Under the pieces are notes generated by a model that was not told the DNA's origin, ran no database searches, and saw only the letters and a list, made by a program, of their open reading frames with translations. This document shows, in pieces, positions 12,893 through 24,540 of a DNA stretch of 64,000 nucleotides. Position 1 is the first letter of the stretch. Every line of letters begins with the position of its first letter. The stretch covers positions 62,001 through 126,000 of the forward strand of contig JAUIRK010000404.1 in the NCBI GenBank assembly GCA_030549495.1, written 5' to 3'. The DNA comes from Nectonema munidae. Its lineage: Eukaryota; Nematomorpha; Nectonematoida; Nectonematidae. The translations under genes were made by a program, and so were the position numbers.

Positions 12893-13085
12893 GGGCGTGA
12901 GAGTAAAGCAGGTTACATACAGGGTTTCGATAACTCAAGATCTTAGGTTCGATCCCGCATCAAGTCTTCTTTCCTCATAGTTCAATACAAGCGGCGCAAT
13001 TGTATTTTCTCGATGAAAACACTCTATTGTACCGTTACCGTTATAATTATAATAACATAAACAATATATAATAAGCATGATTCCT
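12893..13085 (+). repeat. tRNA-like SINE inside element B
   Basis: GGTTCGATCCC at 12,946-12,956 is a perfect B box. The upstream A-box region is weak. The segment continues into a tail of 'ataataacataaac' type, similar to the tail of the element at 56.4-56.6 kb. Confidence 0.5.
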
Positions 13086-15033
13086 TGGCATGAATAAATG
13101 CAGTCATATGATATGGCAAGCATGAGATGAAAAAAATACGGAGTAATATTGTAGAATGTTCTAATTGTTTATTTACAGAATATTTATAAATATAATCATA
13201 TTATCATGAACTATACTAAGAATAAAAAGCGTGCATAAAATGCTTGGTACACAAGAGAGTGAGTGCATAGAGACGCTGTACCCCTATGGAGTTTTTGTCA
13301 TTGAAATAATTTTTTTCTCTTACTGAATATAAAAGCACTTTCATAGACCTAAAAACAAAAATAAAATTGTAGATGGCGTTAATTTTTTGGGGGAAAACAA
13401 ATATAAAAATTATGAATTTTCAATAAAAAAACTTCTTTTTTGCCATTTTTCAACAGCGATGCTTATTTTAGTTATACTTGATTAAAAAAAACAGCTTTAT
13501 TGAATGGTGTAAAAATTTACTATATAAAGAAACTTCGTCAACCAGGTTTTTCAAAGGTAGTCCGTCAAGCGAAGGTTAATTCACTCAAAATATTTTGTCA
13601 ATAAATTATAGGTATCTAAATAGGACCTCCATCTTTTTGGCTACAGATTCGTTATCGGCTCGTAGTCTCTACGTCATATCTTCTACACTTACAGTATATA
13701 ATTTTTCTATTCATTCTATGATGATCCTTTCTTGGTAGCTTTTTCATTAGAAATTTTTTTTGTTCAATGTGTGTTTGAAAAAAATTTTTTAAGGATTTAT
13801 TTTGAACAGATTTTTTCCTCCCTCCAAGCATTCTTATTGATAATCGTAGGCTTTTTTTATCATCGTTAAATTTATTATCAGGCCTGAATATTTGTCAAGT
13901 GTCAACCAATCTCAGTTAAAAGGGTTTTTTCTGATGAATCATTCGTGATGTTCACTGTTCAATTAGAAAAAGTTGTCCACCTTCTTCATCCAAAAGATTT
14001 TTATTCACGCAAAAAGAAGGACAAATACCCTTAATGTCTAACGTTGCCAAAACGCAACATTAAAATCTATTACACTTTTCTCTAACGTTGCAAAAACGCA
14101 ACAAGCAATAAAATCAAAAAAATTTTAAAAGTATGAGAGCAATCTGATTTTTTTTAAATAAAAAGGCACTAAAAGGCCTTAGTTTCTTACCGTTTCAAAT
14201 TAAATTTGAAGTAGACATTTTAAAACAATTTTTTTCAGAAACATTATTGATAAAATTTTGTTTTTTAAAGGTCTTTCTTCAAATTGAAATAACAATAGAA
14301 AAAGAAAAAATTAAAAAAAAAAATTTGCGCCATATCAATGAAAATACTTAAAAGTATCATTTCTATTAGGTTAGACAAAATTTTGGAATATATGGATAAT
14401 CACTTAGCATAATTGAAATCAAGGTTGCGTTAACGCAACGAAAAGCACAAACGTGAACTTTTAGGCGTAACATATATCCTTGAAAAGTTATATAGATGTC
14501 TCATTTCATTTTCGTCATTGTTCTAGTTCATCATCGATATTATATAATTCTTCAATGTGTAACATTGCATCAACCTTTTTTCTTTATTTATTTCACACTT
14601 CGATTGTATAAAATCGTTTATCAAAACATCATGTGTTGCTTACGTATGTGAAAGGATTATGAGATGATCCATTTATTTTTTTTATGATCATGTGACGTAT
14701 ATTATTATAAAATCATTGATAGATAATATTCTCTGTATGTTCGTTCTCTTGTGCCTCAGTTCACACTTTGATCGTATGAACTGATGGTACACATGGGAAA
14801 TGAACTATGATCAGATGATCTATTTTTTTGTACTCGTGAACTCTTTATTAGATATACTGTGGTCCATACTTTATCTTTCTTCTCCAAAAGCACTATTGAA
14901 AATGGTCATTTTTTTTTAGTTAACCGAATAGTTTATTAGTAAAACCTCAATCTTTTTGTGTCCTTATGAGTGTTTGCTATGTCTGTCTCTGTCTCTCTCT
15001 CCGTGTGTGTGTCTCTCTCTGTGTGTGCGCGCT

Positions 15034-15430
15034 AGAGCCCTGAGCGGGTTGTCCGCACCCGCCACGCATTTTTTCAATTTGAACCCGACCCGCATTTTAT
15101 TGAAATAATACAAAGCTAATTAAATGTTATTTATATATTTAACCTGCTTGGAAAAAAATGATTATAGATATACTACTTTAAAAAATCCACCACAACCGAT
15201 CGTTTCAAATGGTCTAAGATCTTTAGTTATAAAACGGACGCATGCCAGTTTAATGTTTTCTTTAGCTTTCGAAATAACTTTAGCATTATTCAAAACTGGC
15301 TTGGTAGTATCAGTCAGTAAAGTTTGATTAGGATATATTTTGCACTTGTGTCTCCTAAGAATAGAAGTACCTGTTTTTCTTCCACAATAAGCGAAAGCAT
15401 GCTTTACAAGCGGCAAAATCCAAATCAGTG
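15034..15430 (-). pseudogene. hAT fragment with BED zinc finger
   Basis: On the minus strand 15,416-15,162 encodes HAFAYCGRKTGTSILRRHKC and then CVRFITKDLRPFETIGCGGF. This is a BED-type zinc finger followed by the start of the DNA-binding domain seen in Hermes-like hAT transposases ('DLRPFxxVxGxGF'). Coding similarity stops at about 15,160. The lower edge, near 15,034, reads CCCTGAGCGGGTTGTCCGCA, which looks like a hAT terminus. The element is therefore cut down to its N-terminus and one end. A (CT/GT)n microsatellite (about 14,985-15,030) abuts it. Confidence 0.55.
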
Positions 15431-15832
15431 TTTTTTTTCATTTACCACGATACCAAACGTCTTCCAGACCTCCGATTTCAAATGAGATGAAACTTGCTGA
15501 GATGTTAACGTTGCCATTTAAAATGTGCGAAAGAAAACAACAAAAAAATATGTGTGTATATGTATCTATACATGTATGTATGGATTTTATAGCGGCTACT
15601 TTAACTCACTACCAGGAAATTTTTTTATAAAGTTTGCTAATATACTATTTGGTAAATTTTTTTCTTTTCGTATAAATAACCTTAAAATTCGATACAGGAA
15701 AGATCTTTGGCTGAAATTATTGAGATTCTTCAGCTTGTCGAACAGTTTTTATAAATCCTCCAATAAATTCTGAGTTGTCCAATGAAGATTCCAATATAAA
15801 CCATTTATCAACTATGCGCTCAAGCAGAAATT

Positions 15833-17241
15833 TTGTCTTTCGAAGATGAAGTAGATACTCAAAAAGAAACATGGGCATCAGGTTTTAATTCTAAGGTTTT
15901 TGATGAGTTTATGAAAAACGCAAGTGCAACTAATTTCCAAAGTCCTGTTCAACTTTTTTTGATGTTGAAAGTATTTGTTCGTTCACAAATAAGTACGCAC
16001 TTGAAAAAAATATCATTTTAAACGCCTCTAAAGAAGAGATCTATAAATTTATAGGAATACTTATTTTATCGGGATATGTAGCTTTGCCTAGATTTCGTTT
16101 GTACTGGGAGCAGAGTTTAGACTGCAACAATAGACTTGTGTCACAAGCAATGCGACGCAAAAAATTTGAAAATATTAAAAATAACTTTCATTTTTGCGAC
16201 AATTATCTTTTAGATCCAAAAGATAAATTCTCAAAGGTAAGGCCTATTTTGAACCAAATAAATAAAGTTTTTCAAAGTTGTTCTCCAGTTACCGAATTTC
16301 ACTCATTCCCTATTTTGGAAATCATCCATCCAAACAGTATCTTCCAGGTAAGCCTATAAAATTTGGCTACCGTAAGTGGTCGGACTGTGTAGTTAATAGC
16401 TATTGTTGCCAATTTGATATATATCAAGGTAAAGGGACATTTATAAATGAGTAAGGCTTAGGAACCTCAATTGTATTTAAATTTGCTAAAAATAGGGAAA
16501 AAATTGTCCCGAACGTACATTTTTATTTTGGCGATAATTACTTTACAACGTTGAAACTTGTTGAAAAACTTTCTGAAAATAACATAAAACCCACTGGCAC
16601 TTTGAGAAAAAAAATAGGGTAAAAGGATGTCATTTAAAAAACAGGTTTGAGTAAATTTAAAGGCAAAGTATTTTCTTGGTTTAGAGAATACACAAATATT
16701 GTTCAATGGATTGAAAAAAATCCGTTGTGTTAGTTTCGAACTTTGAATCCATTAACCCAATTCAAAATATTACTAGACAAGCGAAATTAAAAAAATACAG
16801 TTGAGGCGGCTCAAAGTAATATATACATATAATAAATACATGGGACTTGTTGATTTATTGGACCAAAATATTATCCAGTATCGCATTTCAATAAGAGGAA
16901 AGAAATGGTATTGGCCAATTATGACACACGTGATAGACATGTCAATCACAAATTCTTGGGCTCTTCATAAACTACAAACTTCCAATCCCTATAATCAGCT
17001 ATCTTTCAGAAGAGTATTAGTGGAATATCTGTTAAACCTTGATTTCAATCCTACAAAACCAGGCAAAGATCTAGCTACAAAAAGTCCAAGTGAAGATGTC
17101 AGATTTAGCCAAAAGAATCATATCATTGTGAACAATGAAGGTAATAAGAGACTCCAATGTCGCCTTTGCAAGTCTCAAACGGTGAAAAAATGTGAAATTC
17201 CGTTACACTCAAAATGCTTCAAAGTTTACCATAATAAATAA
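15833..17241 (+). pseudogene. Decayed piggyBac transposase
   Basis: A DDE transposase of the piggyBac (DDE_Tnp_1_7) family, in pieces. 15,960-16,360 reads KEEIYKFIGILILSGYVALP, then LYWEQSLDC and MRRKKFENIKNNFHF, the usual N-terminal core. 16,440-16,740 holds the middle in other frames. 16,801-17,241 reads YNKYMGLVDLLDQNIIQYRI, then SIRGKKWYWPIM and DMSITNSWALHK, which is highly diagnostic. It ends with a C-terminal Cys-rich segment, LQCRLCKSQTVKKC..HSKCFKVYH. Several frame breaks make it non-functional. It lies within nested element C. Confidence 0.85.
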
Positions 17242-17579
17242 TTTAATTGGCAAATTTAATGAATTTTTTAATGTCTAATTTTTTGCTTAAAGTTGCTTTT
17301 TTGTAATATTTAATTGTCATATTCTTCTAAAAAAAACTTGTCATTTTAATTACACGTATTAGTAATTAAAACGCAACGTATATTTTTAATATCAATAAAA
17401 GTAAATTCTTTCAATATTTTTATTGTTGTCTTTTTCCACTTCCTAGTTCATTAGAACATGGTAGATTTTCAATTTAGTCAAGATACATACTTTTGATCCA
17501 ACGTTCTCATTTCAATTAGTTTTCAGGTTGCTTCCTTCTCCCATACTAATCTTCAAATGATTATATAATACGTTTTTTA

Positions 17580-18730
17580 ATATTTCATACTCAAGATGAC
17601 TGAAGAAAGTATTGTAAGCCAAAATAAAAAAGTAAAGCATAGTCGATTTGGTATAAAAACAGATATTTTATTTTTTTGAAAAGTAAACCGCAAATGGGAT
17701 TGAAGTTTCAGATATTTTAAAACCATAAATGCCAAAATGAAATCAGCATCTTCCATTTGGAATAAAAACTAATATTTTATTTAAATTTCAAAAATATTTC
17801 TGTAGACATTAGACGTAAAACGAACATTTGATTGACACTTTCAGGCATTTTAAAGCCTCTAAATGCAAAAAATGATTTATTAAATAAAGCTAGCATGGTT
17901 GATTTGTTATAAAAACATATATTTCATGTGAAATAAGAGAAAATAATTTTGGAAATAGTTTTAAGATGTAAACCGCAAATTTGATTGACAGACAGTAAGA
18001 ACTCTAAATACGAAAACTGAGTCCAGAAATGAAACCAGCATGATGGATCTGGTATAAAAATATATTTTATGTAAAATTTGAATCAATATTTTTGAAAACA
18101 AATTTAAGAACTAAACGCAAATTTAATTGATACTTATAGGTATATTCACATCCTAAATGGAAAAATTGAAACCATAAATGAAACTAACATGGTTGATTTG
18201 GTATAAAAATATATATTTCATATAAAATTTGAGATATAAAACAGCTTTCAAATACATACCACATATTTTATTTACGCTTGCAGATATTTTCAAACTAAGC
18301 AAGAACTGAGTCGAGAAATGTAACTAGCATGGTTGAATTGATATAAAAATATATTTCATATAAAATTTGAGATCTATTTGAAAACAGTTTTCAAACTTAA
18401 ACCACATATTTTATTGACGTTTGCAGATATTTTTAAACCGTAAAAGCAAAAACTGAGGACAGAAATGTAACTAGCATGGTTGATTTGGCATAAAATGTAA
18501 AATTTGATGGAATTTTTTTGGAAACATTTTTTTAGAAGTAAATAGCAAATTTGATTAACACTTATAGGTATTTTCAAATTTTAAATGTAAAAAATGAATT
18601 CGGAAATGTAAACACCATGGCCCATTTAGTATAACACACATATTTTATGTAAAATTTGGAGTAATATTTTTTAGATATATTTCTGATCAATTAAAAATTT
18701 GATAAATATTTTCTAAAAAGTTAATATGAA
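17580..18730 (-). repeat. Right-arm tandem array of Family A copy 1
   Basis: Seven to eight imperfect units of about 110-155 bp. Each contains, on the plus strand, 'catggttgatttggtataaa', then 'aaaatttga', 'gtaaaccgcaaattt' and 'tttgattgacac', followed by 'gaaatgaaacc'. This is the reverse complement of the array at 31.5-32.8 kb. The array sits between the core and the sub-terminal stretch, as in the other copies. Confidence 0.7.
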
Positions 18731-18989
18731 TATAGAAAATATTAAATATATAAAGTATTATGCGTTCAAAACTGTATATAATTATAAATTTTCAAGGTAG
18801 TATACAATATAGAACCTAAGTTATAAGGTTAACTACAGATAATGTCAAAATTTTGATTGACAGTTTTGAAATACGATGAAAATGGTATCAAAAGATGCTA
18901 CTAGAGAATTTAAGAGAAGTCAGGAAAATTGAACGGACATGATTCAGCCAATTTTCTACAAAATTGACAATATCGAAAGAATCATTAAT

Positions 18990-19539
18990 TACATCAACAT
19001 AAAGATTTCCTCGATTGGATAAAATATATAAAAGTATTGACAAATTAAATACTCAACTATAGAAATGAATATTTTAACATATTTATCAAAACAAGGCAGA
19101 TAACTAGATCTTTCCCCGAACAATAAAGGACTGAAAAAAATTATTTCTAATATATTTTTACTTAGTACACATATATAAGATCGTAGTAAAAATAGATTCT
19201 AGTCAGCGAAAATTAAAAAGAAGTGTTAGTCAATTAATTAAAGATGGAAATAAAAAACATAACATGTTAAAATTAAGGTTCCATATTATCATATCTAGGA
19301 TCTAATAAATCAGGGTACAAAAGGACAAAAATTAAAAAGAACCATAAATTATTTTTAATGTCTTATAAGGACACCAACTGGTATTATGGTTTGGGCACAG
19401 ACTCAAAAAAAGTTGAGAACAACTAATTAATCATAAGAGCTATACCAAATTGAGTAAGGATCTTTATGCTGCTCCGGTAGGTGCATTTGCCCACTACCGT
19501 AATAGATAAAACGTATTCACATATAATATGAAATAAAAA
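18990..19539. other. No gene recognised
   Basis: AT-rich sequence between the degraded end of Family A copy 1 and the 3' end of RpS29. No coding or RNA signal was seen. Confidence 0.5.
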
Positions 19540-19559
19540 AATTGAAAAAATGTAACAAT

Positions 19560-19565
19560 TTTATT
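19560..19565 (-). terminator. Poly(A) signal of RpS29
   Basis: AATAAA on the minus strand, 25 nt past the inferred stop codon. This gives the short 3' UTR expected of a ribosomal protein mRNA. Confidence 0.6.
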
Positions 19566-19589
19566 TAAATTCGGTATGACATCACACTT

Positions 19590-19810
19590 TCAATGCAACT
19601 AAAATAAAATGGAATTATGAATAGAAAATTTAGGATCAAAATAAAAACCTTTATAAAACCAATATCTTTAGCGTACTCTCTAAAACATCTTCTACACATA
19701 GATAAGGAATACTTCCTAATTAATGCATGGTGATTTCCACAAACTCTACAATCACGAGATCCTTGACCATACTTCCTAGGATGAGAATATTGGATTTTGC
19801 TATAACCCAT
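19590..19810 (-). CDS. 40S ribosomal protein S29 (uS14)
   Basis: A small-subunit ribosomal protein that binds zinc and sits in the head of the 40S subunit. The first coding exon (19,810-19,649) gives 54 residues, from [20 protein letters not shown] to [11 protein letters not shown], closely matching S29 of animals. The zinc ligands are present as CRVC and CRRC. Reading straight on would add a hydrophobic tail foreign to S29, but AAG is followed by GT. An intron of 50 nt (19,648-19,599, ending in a pyrimidine-rich stretch plus AG) joins to TTG CAT TGA, giving ...GFIKLH and a stop. That is exactly 56 residues, the family length. Intact frame, introns and poly(A) signal argue for a working gene rather than a processed copy. 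The intron call and last two residues are inferred. Confidence 0.88.
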
Positions 19811-19820
19811 TAATAAAGAA

Positions 19821-19900
19821 CTGAAATTTAAATGAAATAATATAAAATATTCATTTTATAGCCATGTTACTTGCTTTATTGATGTTGGTGTTTAAAAAAG
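19821..19900 (-). promoter_or_regulatory. RpS29 5' leader with TOP-like start and 50-nt intron
   Basis: On the minus strand, CTTTTTTAAACACC (from 19,900) resembles the 5' terminal oligopyrimidine start typical of ribosomal protein mRNAs. Thirty nt later, GCAA|GTAACA begins a candidate intron. It ends ATTTCAG at 19,821, 10 nt before the ATG, and is exactly 50 nt long, the same as the intron near the stop codon. The transcription start is inferred from the pyrimidine motif only. Confidence 0.55.
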
Positions 19901-19909
19901 AAAATTAGC

Positions 19910-20530
19910 AAAATAAAAAACTATTTTTGTTAATTTATATTTTAATAAAATTTTATATTTCGTCATAAACTATATATATAAAGTCTTCCAAATGATTTCA
20001 TCATTTTTAACGAGATTTTATGTTACTATTTAGATATCTTTCAAATAAAAGAAGTATTTCGTCCTTGAGTGATCTCGTTCTAGTGATTTTGTCGTTGTGA
20101 TATCGCCGATGTCTTCGTTGTTTATATTTTATTTATGGTTATAACAGTATATAAATCTCTTTGTTATGTGATGACTTTTGTTCATTATTTTTATGATATT
20201 TGTTTAATTTATTTCATACATTTTCAGATATATTTTCTTTTGAGCATTTTTTTACTATTAAGTACTACGTTAATTGCAGCTACGTTCTAATTGTTAATTA
20301 CTTTAGTGTCATATTTCGGATTTCTTTGAAGTGAGAATTTCTCAACTACACTGAGCACTTCTTAATTTTCACAAAACCTGTTAATTGCAGTTGCCATCTA
20401 CTTACCATTAAGTTACACCTTTTTCTAACAACTAAATCATTACAAATACCACAACAGATAATTATAATTTAGTAAATATATTAGAATTTCACAACTGCTG
20501 TATAGATCACTAACTGACATAAAAAATCTT
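19910..20530. other. No gene recognised
   Basis: The upstream flank of RpS29. It is AT-rich with no coding signal, and any promoter elements beyond the leader cannot be recognised by eye. Confidence 0.45.
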
Positions 20531-20535
20531 TGCAC

Positions 20536-21850
20536 AATGGCTTCAAATCTCTGTGTATCTTGAAAAAAGACTGTTAGACTTTACCAAGAAGGGATTCAGT
20601 GTGAGCATTGTATTAGATGGCAACATTGCACATGTAAGACGTGTATTACCAGGAAGTTTTATAGGTTGTTTTTGAAACAAGAAGCAAATTTACCTAATTG
20701 AAATTTTTGCTACTACAGAATTGACTACAATAGTTTTCTAAATCTGAACAAATTCATACCTAATCATTAAATGAACTTCCACTGCTTCTGTCTAAACTAG
20801 GATCGTCTTCCTTGCTGGATCCTACACATAAAGATATGTCCATAGCTTCCCATATGATTGATTATAAGATGGTTAAAGATACGTATGACAAGGACAAATT
20901 TATGACGGCATTAGTTATTAACATGCAGTCAAATGTTCTAGCAAGTACAAAAAAACTGCGTAGTTCTTTTAAAAAATTAAACTGCCCTGATTCAGTGAAA
21001 CAACCGGGAGTATTGATTCGAGGCCTGTATCATCTTCACCAACCAAAGTCTGGAGCAGATGTTGCTGTTGCCATTTTAGAATGCGAAAAACAGTGCCCAG
21101 GAAAGTTTTAACATTTGCTAGATCCATAGTGAAAGACTTACGGAGAGATATTTTTCCAGAAAGAGAACCCTTTCCGCATTACCTTCCATTGACTACATAA
21201 CTCTCAACACAAATTATTATTGCCAAAAACAAAAATCAGAGGACCCATCAAACTTGGAGTTGAACTTTTAGATGATCATATATCTACAGACTTCATAGGA
21301 TCTGATATCAGGGTTGATAGAGCAAAATACCTATTTTTTGCCACAGAATAATATCTGAGACTACAGTTCCAAAGCAAAGTTTGGTGTGAGGATGCTAATG
21401 TTAAAGTGGTCAACCTCAACCAATTCAAATTAGCTTTTGTTCGACAGAAAGAATGTACTAAACAATTGCCATTGGTTTTCTACCTCATGTCAAGGAGACC
21501 CAACGCTGACTATTCTGGTGTGTTTTAAAAAATACTGGATAGTTTACCAAACCCATCTTATGCTACACGTATAGTGATGGATTGTGAGGATGCCATGCAT
21601 AGAGCTGTCAAATGTCCTACAATATATAGAAAAAAAAGGATAGCCTTCCATTTCTAACAATCTATATATCGACATGTACAAGAACTAGGTTTCTTTTCAT
21701 CTCCACATATTGTTCCCTTGTTCAACCTACTGGAAATTGAAAGATACACAGAACAATTCCAACCCCTGGACAAATATATAAGATACATGGATTAATAACA
21801 AACTCTGGCAACTTAACTGATGAAGTATATATTTTCAGAGTATCCGCACT
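20536..21850 (+). pseudogene. Decayed MULE-type transposase
   Basis: It begins MASNLCVS and, after a stop, EGIQCEHCIRWQHCTCKTCI, a Cys/His-rich N-terminus seen in invertebrate Mutator-like elements. 20,812-21,111 is an open stretch ending AVAILECEKQCPGKF. About 21,290-21,640 reads VDRAKYLFFATE, then CEDANVKVVN, LPLVFYLMSRRPNADYSGVF and RIVMDCEDAMHRAVK. This is the MULE catalytic core order (first Asp in D-A-x-x-K-V, then 'PLVF.LM..R...DY', then the second Asp). Stops and frame changes break it. Terminal repeats were not identified. Confidence 0.7.
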
Positions 21851-24156
21851 AACAAGAACATAGATGGTTGGCTAGCACAAACGACTGAATCCAAGAGGAT
21901 GTTTAAATATGCTATATTACTTACTTATTGCCTACTTACACAAGGAAGCAAAGAAAGAAACAAAGATATCTTCGATATTTTTTCCATTCAATCTAATAGA
22001 TAAGATAAGATTTATTCAGTTCAAAACAATGAGAAAAAATTTTTCATCCTCCCTATTGTAAGAATTTCTTATCTCAATATGCTAAAATATTGAAGTTAAA
22101 AATAAGAAAATGTGTAATAGATCATGTGTAGGGAGGAAGATAGATTCAACAAAACCCATGAGGATTATATGGATAAAATTAACAAAGATAAGTAAATAAT
22201 TGTTCACGTCAAAATCTTTAGATAAGGCGAAACACAAAGGGTTTGATTTTTGATGAATTTTCCAGTGAAGATAATAAAGACTGAGATCTAAATGAAAAAA
22301 GGAAACAAGGTAGTAAAAAGAAACAAGCAAATAAAATTATTCTAGCTAAAATTTACTTTATAAATAATACCTTACTTGAATTTTTTATTTTTAGCTCTTT
22401 CAACGTGCATCTTATGTTGATTTCTCAGGCTGTAGTCATTCAAACTACAGAATAAAACAGAAAAATTTGCAATATCTAGATTAATCTGTCCTGACAAAAT
22501 TTAAATAAAAATAAAAGTAGTCAAATCTTATACATATCTTCTATTTTTAGGCTATTCATTAAAACAAATTTTTCTTTAATGTGTGCGTTAAATTTTAAGT
22601 AAAATATTGATCTAACAATTTTTTTTATTATGAAGACATAATTTATTCAACAGATTTATACATAAAAAATTTGTTTCAACAAGTAAATAATTGATATTGC
22701 GAAAAACTGAAAGAGTAGTACTTAGTTTTTTTGTAACATAGTGAATGTCTGTGTGCTATGAATGTTTTGAATCTATGATGATACATTATAATGATTATAT
22801 AGAATTAAAATCTAACAGAATTTAAATGATTGAGCTTAGCATCACATAGATTAATTGGAAATTTGTTTTTTTATTGCAAAAACTTAAAGAACAATATATT
22901 GCTTTGATTTTTTTGAAGATTAATATGTTGATTATTTGCTTTCAGTTGGCTCAAAACACTAAGTAAGCAGTTTTCTATATTTTATTAGTTATTTCAGAAA
23001 CCATGAAGCGAAGAGACACACAATCTGCGTATGCATAAGTGAAAAAAACATTCTGACTTTTAATCCATTAAAAAATATCATTCAGATATTATATAAGTAA
23101 TATAAGTTCCATAAATGAGGCACACCGATTAAGGATATCGAAATCAAACGTATTGAGGCATTACTTACTTTGTATGTAATGTAAAATTAATCAATCAAAT
23201 TAAAGTTCTAAGCAATTTAAAGGAAAATTTTATTTTTCCATTTTTTTTATTTTGATTTTTCTGCAACCTTTTGACTAACTTTCATCAAGCAGTCGAACTT
23301 TGGAATTATGTAAAATTTTGTTTTTATTATTTTTATAAGTAAATGAAACTTTTTTTAAGTAAATAATATGTTGATTTGATTTATGAATTTTAAAAATTTT
23401 GTAATTTTATAAAGATATTAATTTATTTTATATATTAATAAATGTTAGTAAAACTTGTTTCCTAAAGAAACAAAAATGTTTATTTTCTATCTTCCTTAGG
23501 TTTATAAAACGAAACTTAAAGTACCGTGCATTGATAAAAAGCCAATTGCATAGGGACGTTTATCGATGCACGGATAGTGCAACATTATCAAAAAAAGTTT
23601 TGTTTATATAAAGAATATAATTTTTTTTTTATCAATTTCGAAGTACTATTATTTTATAATCACTCTTGTATTATTATAGTAAGATACCATATAATATTAT
23701 AAAGTATGCACTTTTGAAATGGCGCAATTTTTAGACAAAAACATATTGGAATTTATCTTTACCTTGTCTCTTGTTTTTGCTAGAGAAGAGATATATTTCT
23801 TTTTTTTGATGTTCTTTATTTATACCACATACAGTATCTTCAAATTCGATATTTCTATATAAATGAAATGCATCTTTCATTGTAAGATTCAAAGATTACG
23901 TTTTTCAATTATTTTAATTATGTTCCAGAATGAATGATTCAAAATTTTTATCTATTTAAAAATGATTTCTCAAATAATTATAAAATGAAATATATTTTTT
24001 AGTTGTTTTGTGAACTCTTGAGTATATAAAGCAATTCCAAAATTGTTAAATAATTGTTCTTAAAAGGTTAACTTTTGTTGACCTAATAACTTGGGCTTCT
24101 TTTACACAAATTCTATAAAGTAAAACAATTGAAAGTGTCCTTTTTGGAAATATAAA
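21851..24156. other. No gene; one GC-rich hairpin
   Basis: A long AT-rich interval without coding signal. At 23,524-23,573 CCGTGCATTGATAAA is followed after 20 nt by TTTATCGATGCACGG, a 15-bp stem with one mismatch in an otherwise AT-rich setting. It could be two fused ends of a mariner-like element. Confidence 0.5.
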
Positions 24157-24164
24157 CATTTTTT

Positions 24165-24540
24165 GGTACTTTCCTGTTATCGCCCCACCACCCATCGCTC
24201 TTCTACCACGATAAATCACAGCCGCAATTTTGTGGATCCCAAAACCAGAGTCCATACTCAACATATTGAGCGTGTGTGGCGTTCTGCAAAGGTAAGAAAC
24301 AAGAGGCAATGTGGAACTAATCGTGAGATGCTATCTGGATATTTAGCTGAGTTTCTTTGGCGTCATTCATCTTCGATTATATATGGTGGTAATATGTTTG
24401 ATGCGATTCTTTTTGATATGGTTGAATTTTATCCACCTACAGATTAAAAGATTTTTCACTTGTTTTTTTTAATACATTTGTGTACTTTAATACATGTTTT
24501 ATAACATTTTGGGGTGGTGGGGCGATAACAGGAAAGTACC
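24165..24540 (+). mobile_element. Merlin (IS1016-like) deletion derivative
   Basis: A 376-bp element with perfect 28-bp inverted ends (24,165-24,192 and 24,513-24,540) beginning GGTACTTTCCTGTTATCGCC. It is flanked by a perfect 8-bp target duplication CATTTTTT (24,157-24,164 and 24,541-24,548). Inside, the plus strand reads INHSRNFVDPKTRVHTQHIE, then RVWRSAK and MLSGYLAEFLWRH. This is the C-terminal part of an ISXO2/IS1595-like transposase, including the Glu of the DDE triad in HTQHIE. It ends EFYPPTD at a stop (24,447). The catalytic N-terminal part is absent. Perfect ends and duplication suggest a fairly young insertion that must have been mobilised by another copy. Confidence 0.9.

Larger units (their letters stand above)
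11747..13575. mobile_element. Nested piggyBac-type element B
   Basis: The ends are inverted copies of TTCGCTTGACGGACT (left from 11,747; right ending near 13,573). TTAA follows on the right (13,576-13,579) and TTCA, a decayed TTAA, precedes on the left. The uninterrupted Family A copies at 33.7 and 59.4 kb carry an intact TTAA at this point ('ggtgtttaattca'). The insertion therefore used a TTAA target, as piggyBac does. Inside are a transposase C-terminal relic on the minus strand and a tRNA-like SINE. Confidence 0.7.
14028..17425 (+). mobile_element. Nested piggyBac element C with transposase
   Basis: Relative to the other Family A copies, extra sequence begins at about 14,028 with CCCTTAATGTCTAACGTTGC and ends near 17,425, where 'cacttcctagttcatta' resumes the Family A core. 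Sub-terminal motifs recur: AACGTTGCCAAAACGCAAC at 14,041, a near copy at 14,083, GTTGCGTTAACGCAAC at about 14,424, and a partial AACGCAACGT near 17,371. The right terminus is decayed. The unit holds the transposase relic at 15.8-17.2 kb and a hAT fragment. An alternative is that this is Family A's own coding core. Confidence 0.5.
10701..18985 (+). mobile_element. Family A copy 1: large piggyBac-like element with nested insertions
   Basis: The left end CCTTATTAATGCTGAG follows TTAG and matches the CCCTATTAGTGCTGGG terminus of the copy at 31.1-34.6 kb. Next come the left-arm array (10.8-11.7 kb), a unique core that starts about 13.58 kb ('ttcgttatcggctcgtagtc', near 13,645) and resumes at about 17,428, then the right-arm array in reverse orientation (17.6-18.7 kb). 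A sub-terminal stretch matches the other copies up to about 18,985, where similarity stops before a clear right terminus. Two further piggyBac-type elements interrupt it (11,747-13,575 and about 14,028-17,425). No transposase clearly belonging to Family A itself was seen. Confidence 0.7.

Noticed and set aside
15525-15773. 82-codon frame upstream of the piggyBac transposase
   Set aside because: Considered as the transposase N-terminus, but it shows no piggyBac similarity and is rich in Phe/Tyr/Lys from AT-rich DNA.
19590-19810. 81-residue protein with a C-terminal membrane segment
   Set aside because: The first 54 residues are S29 and the hydrophobic tail is intron read-through; splicing restores the 56-residue family length.
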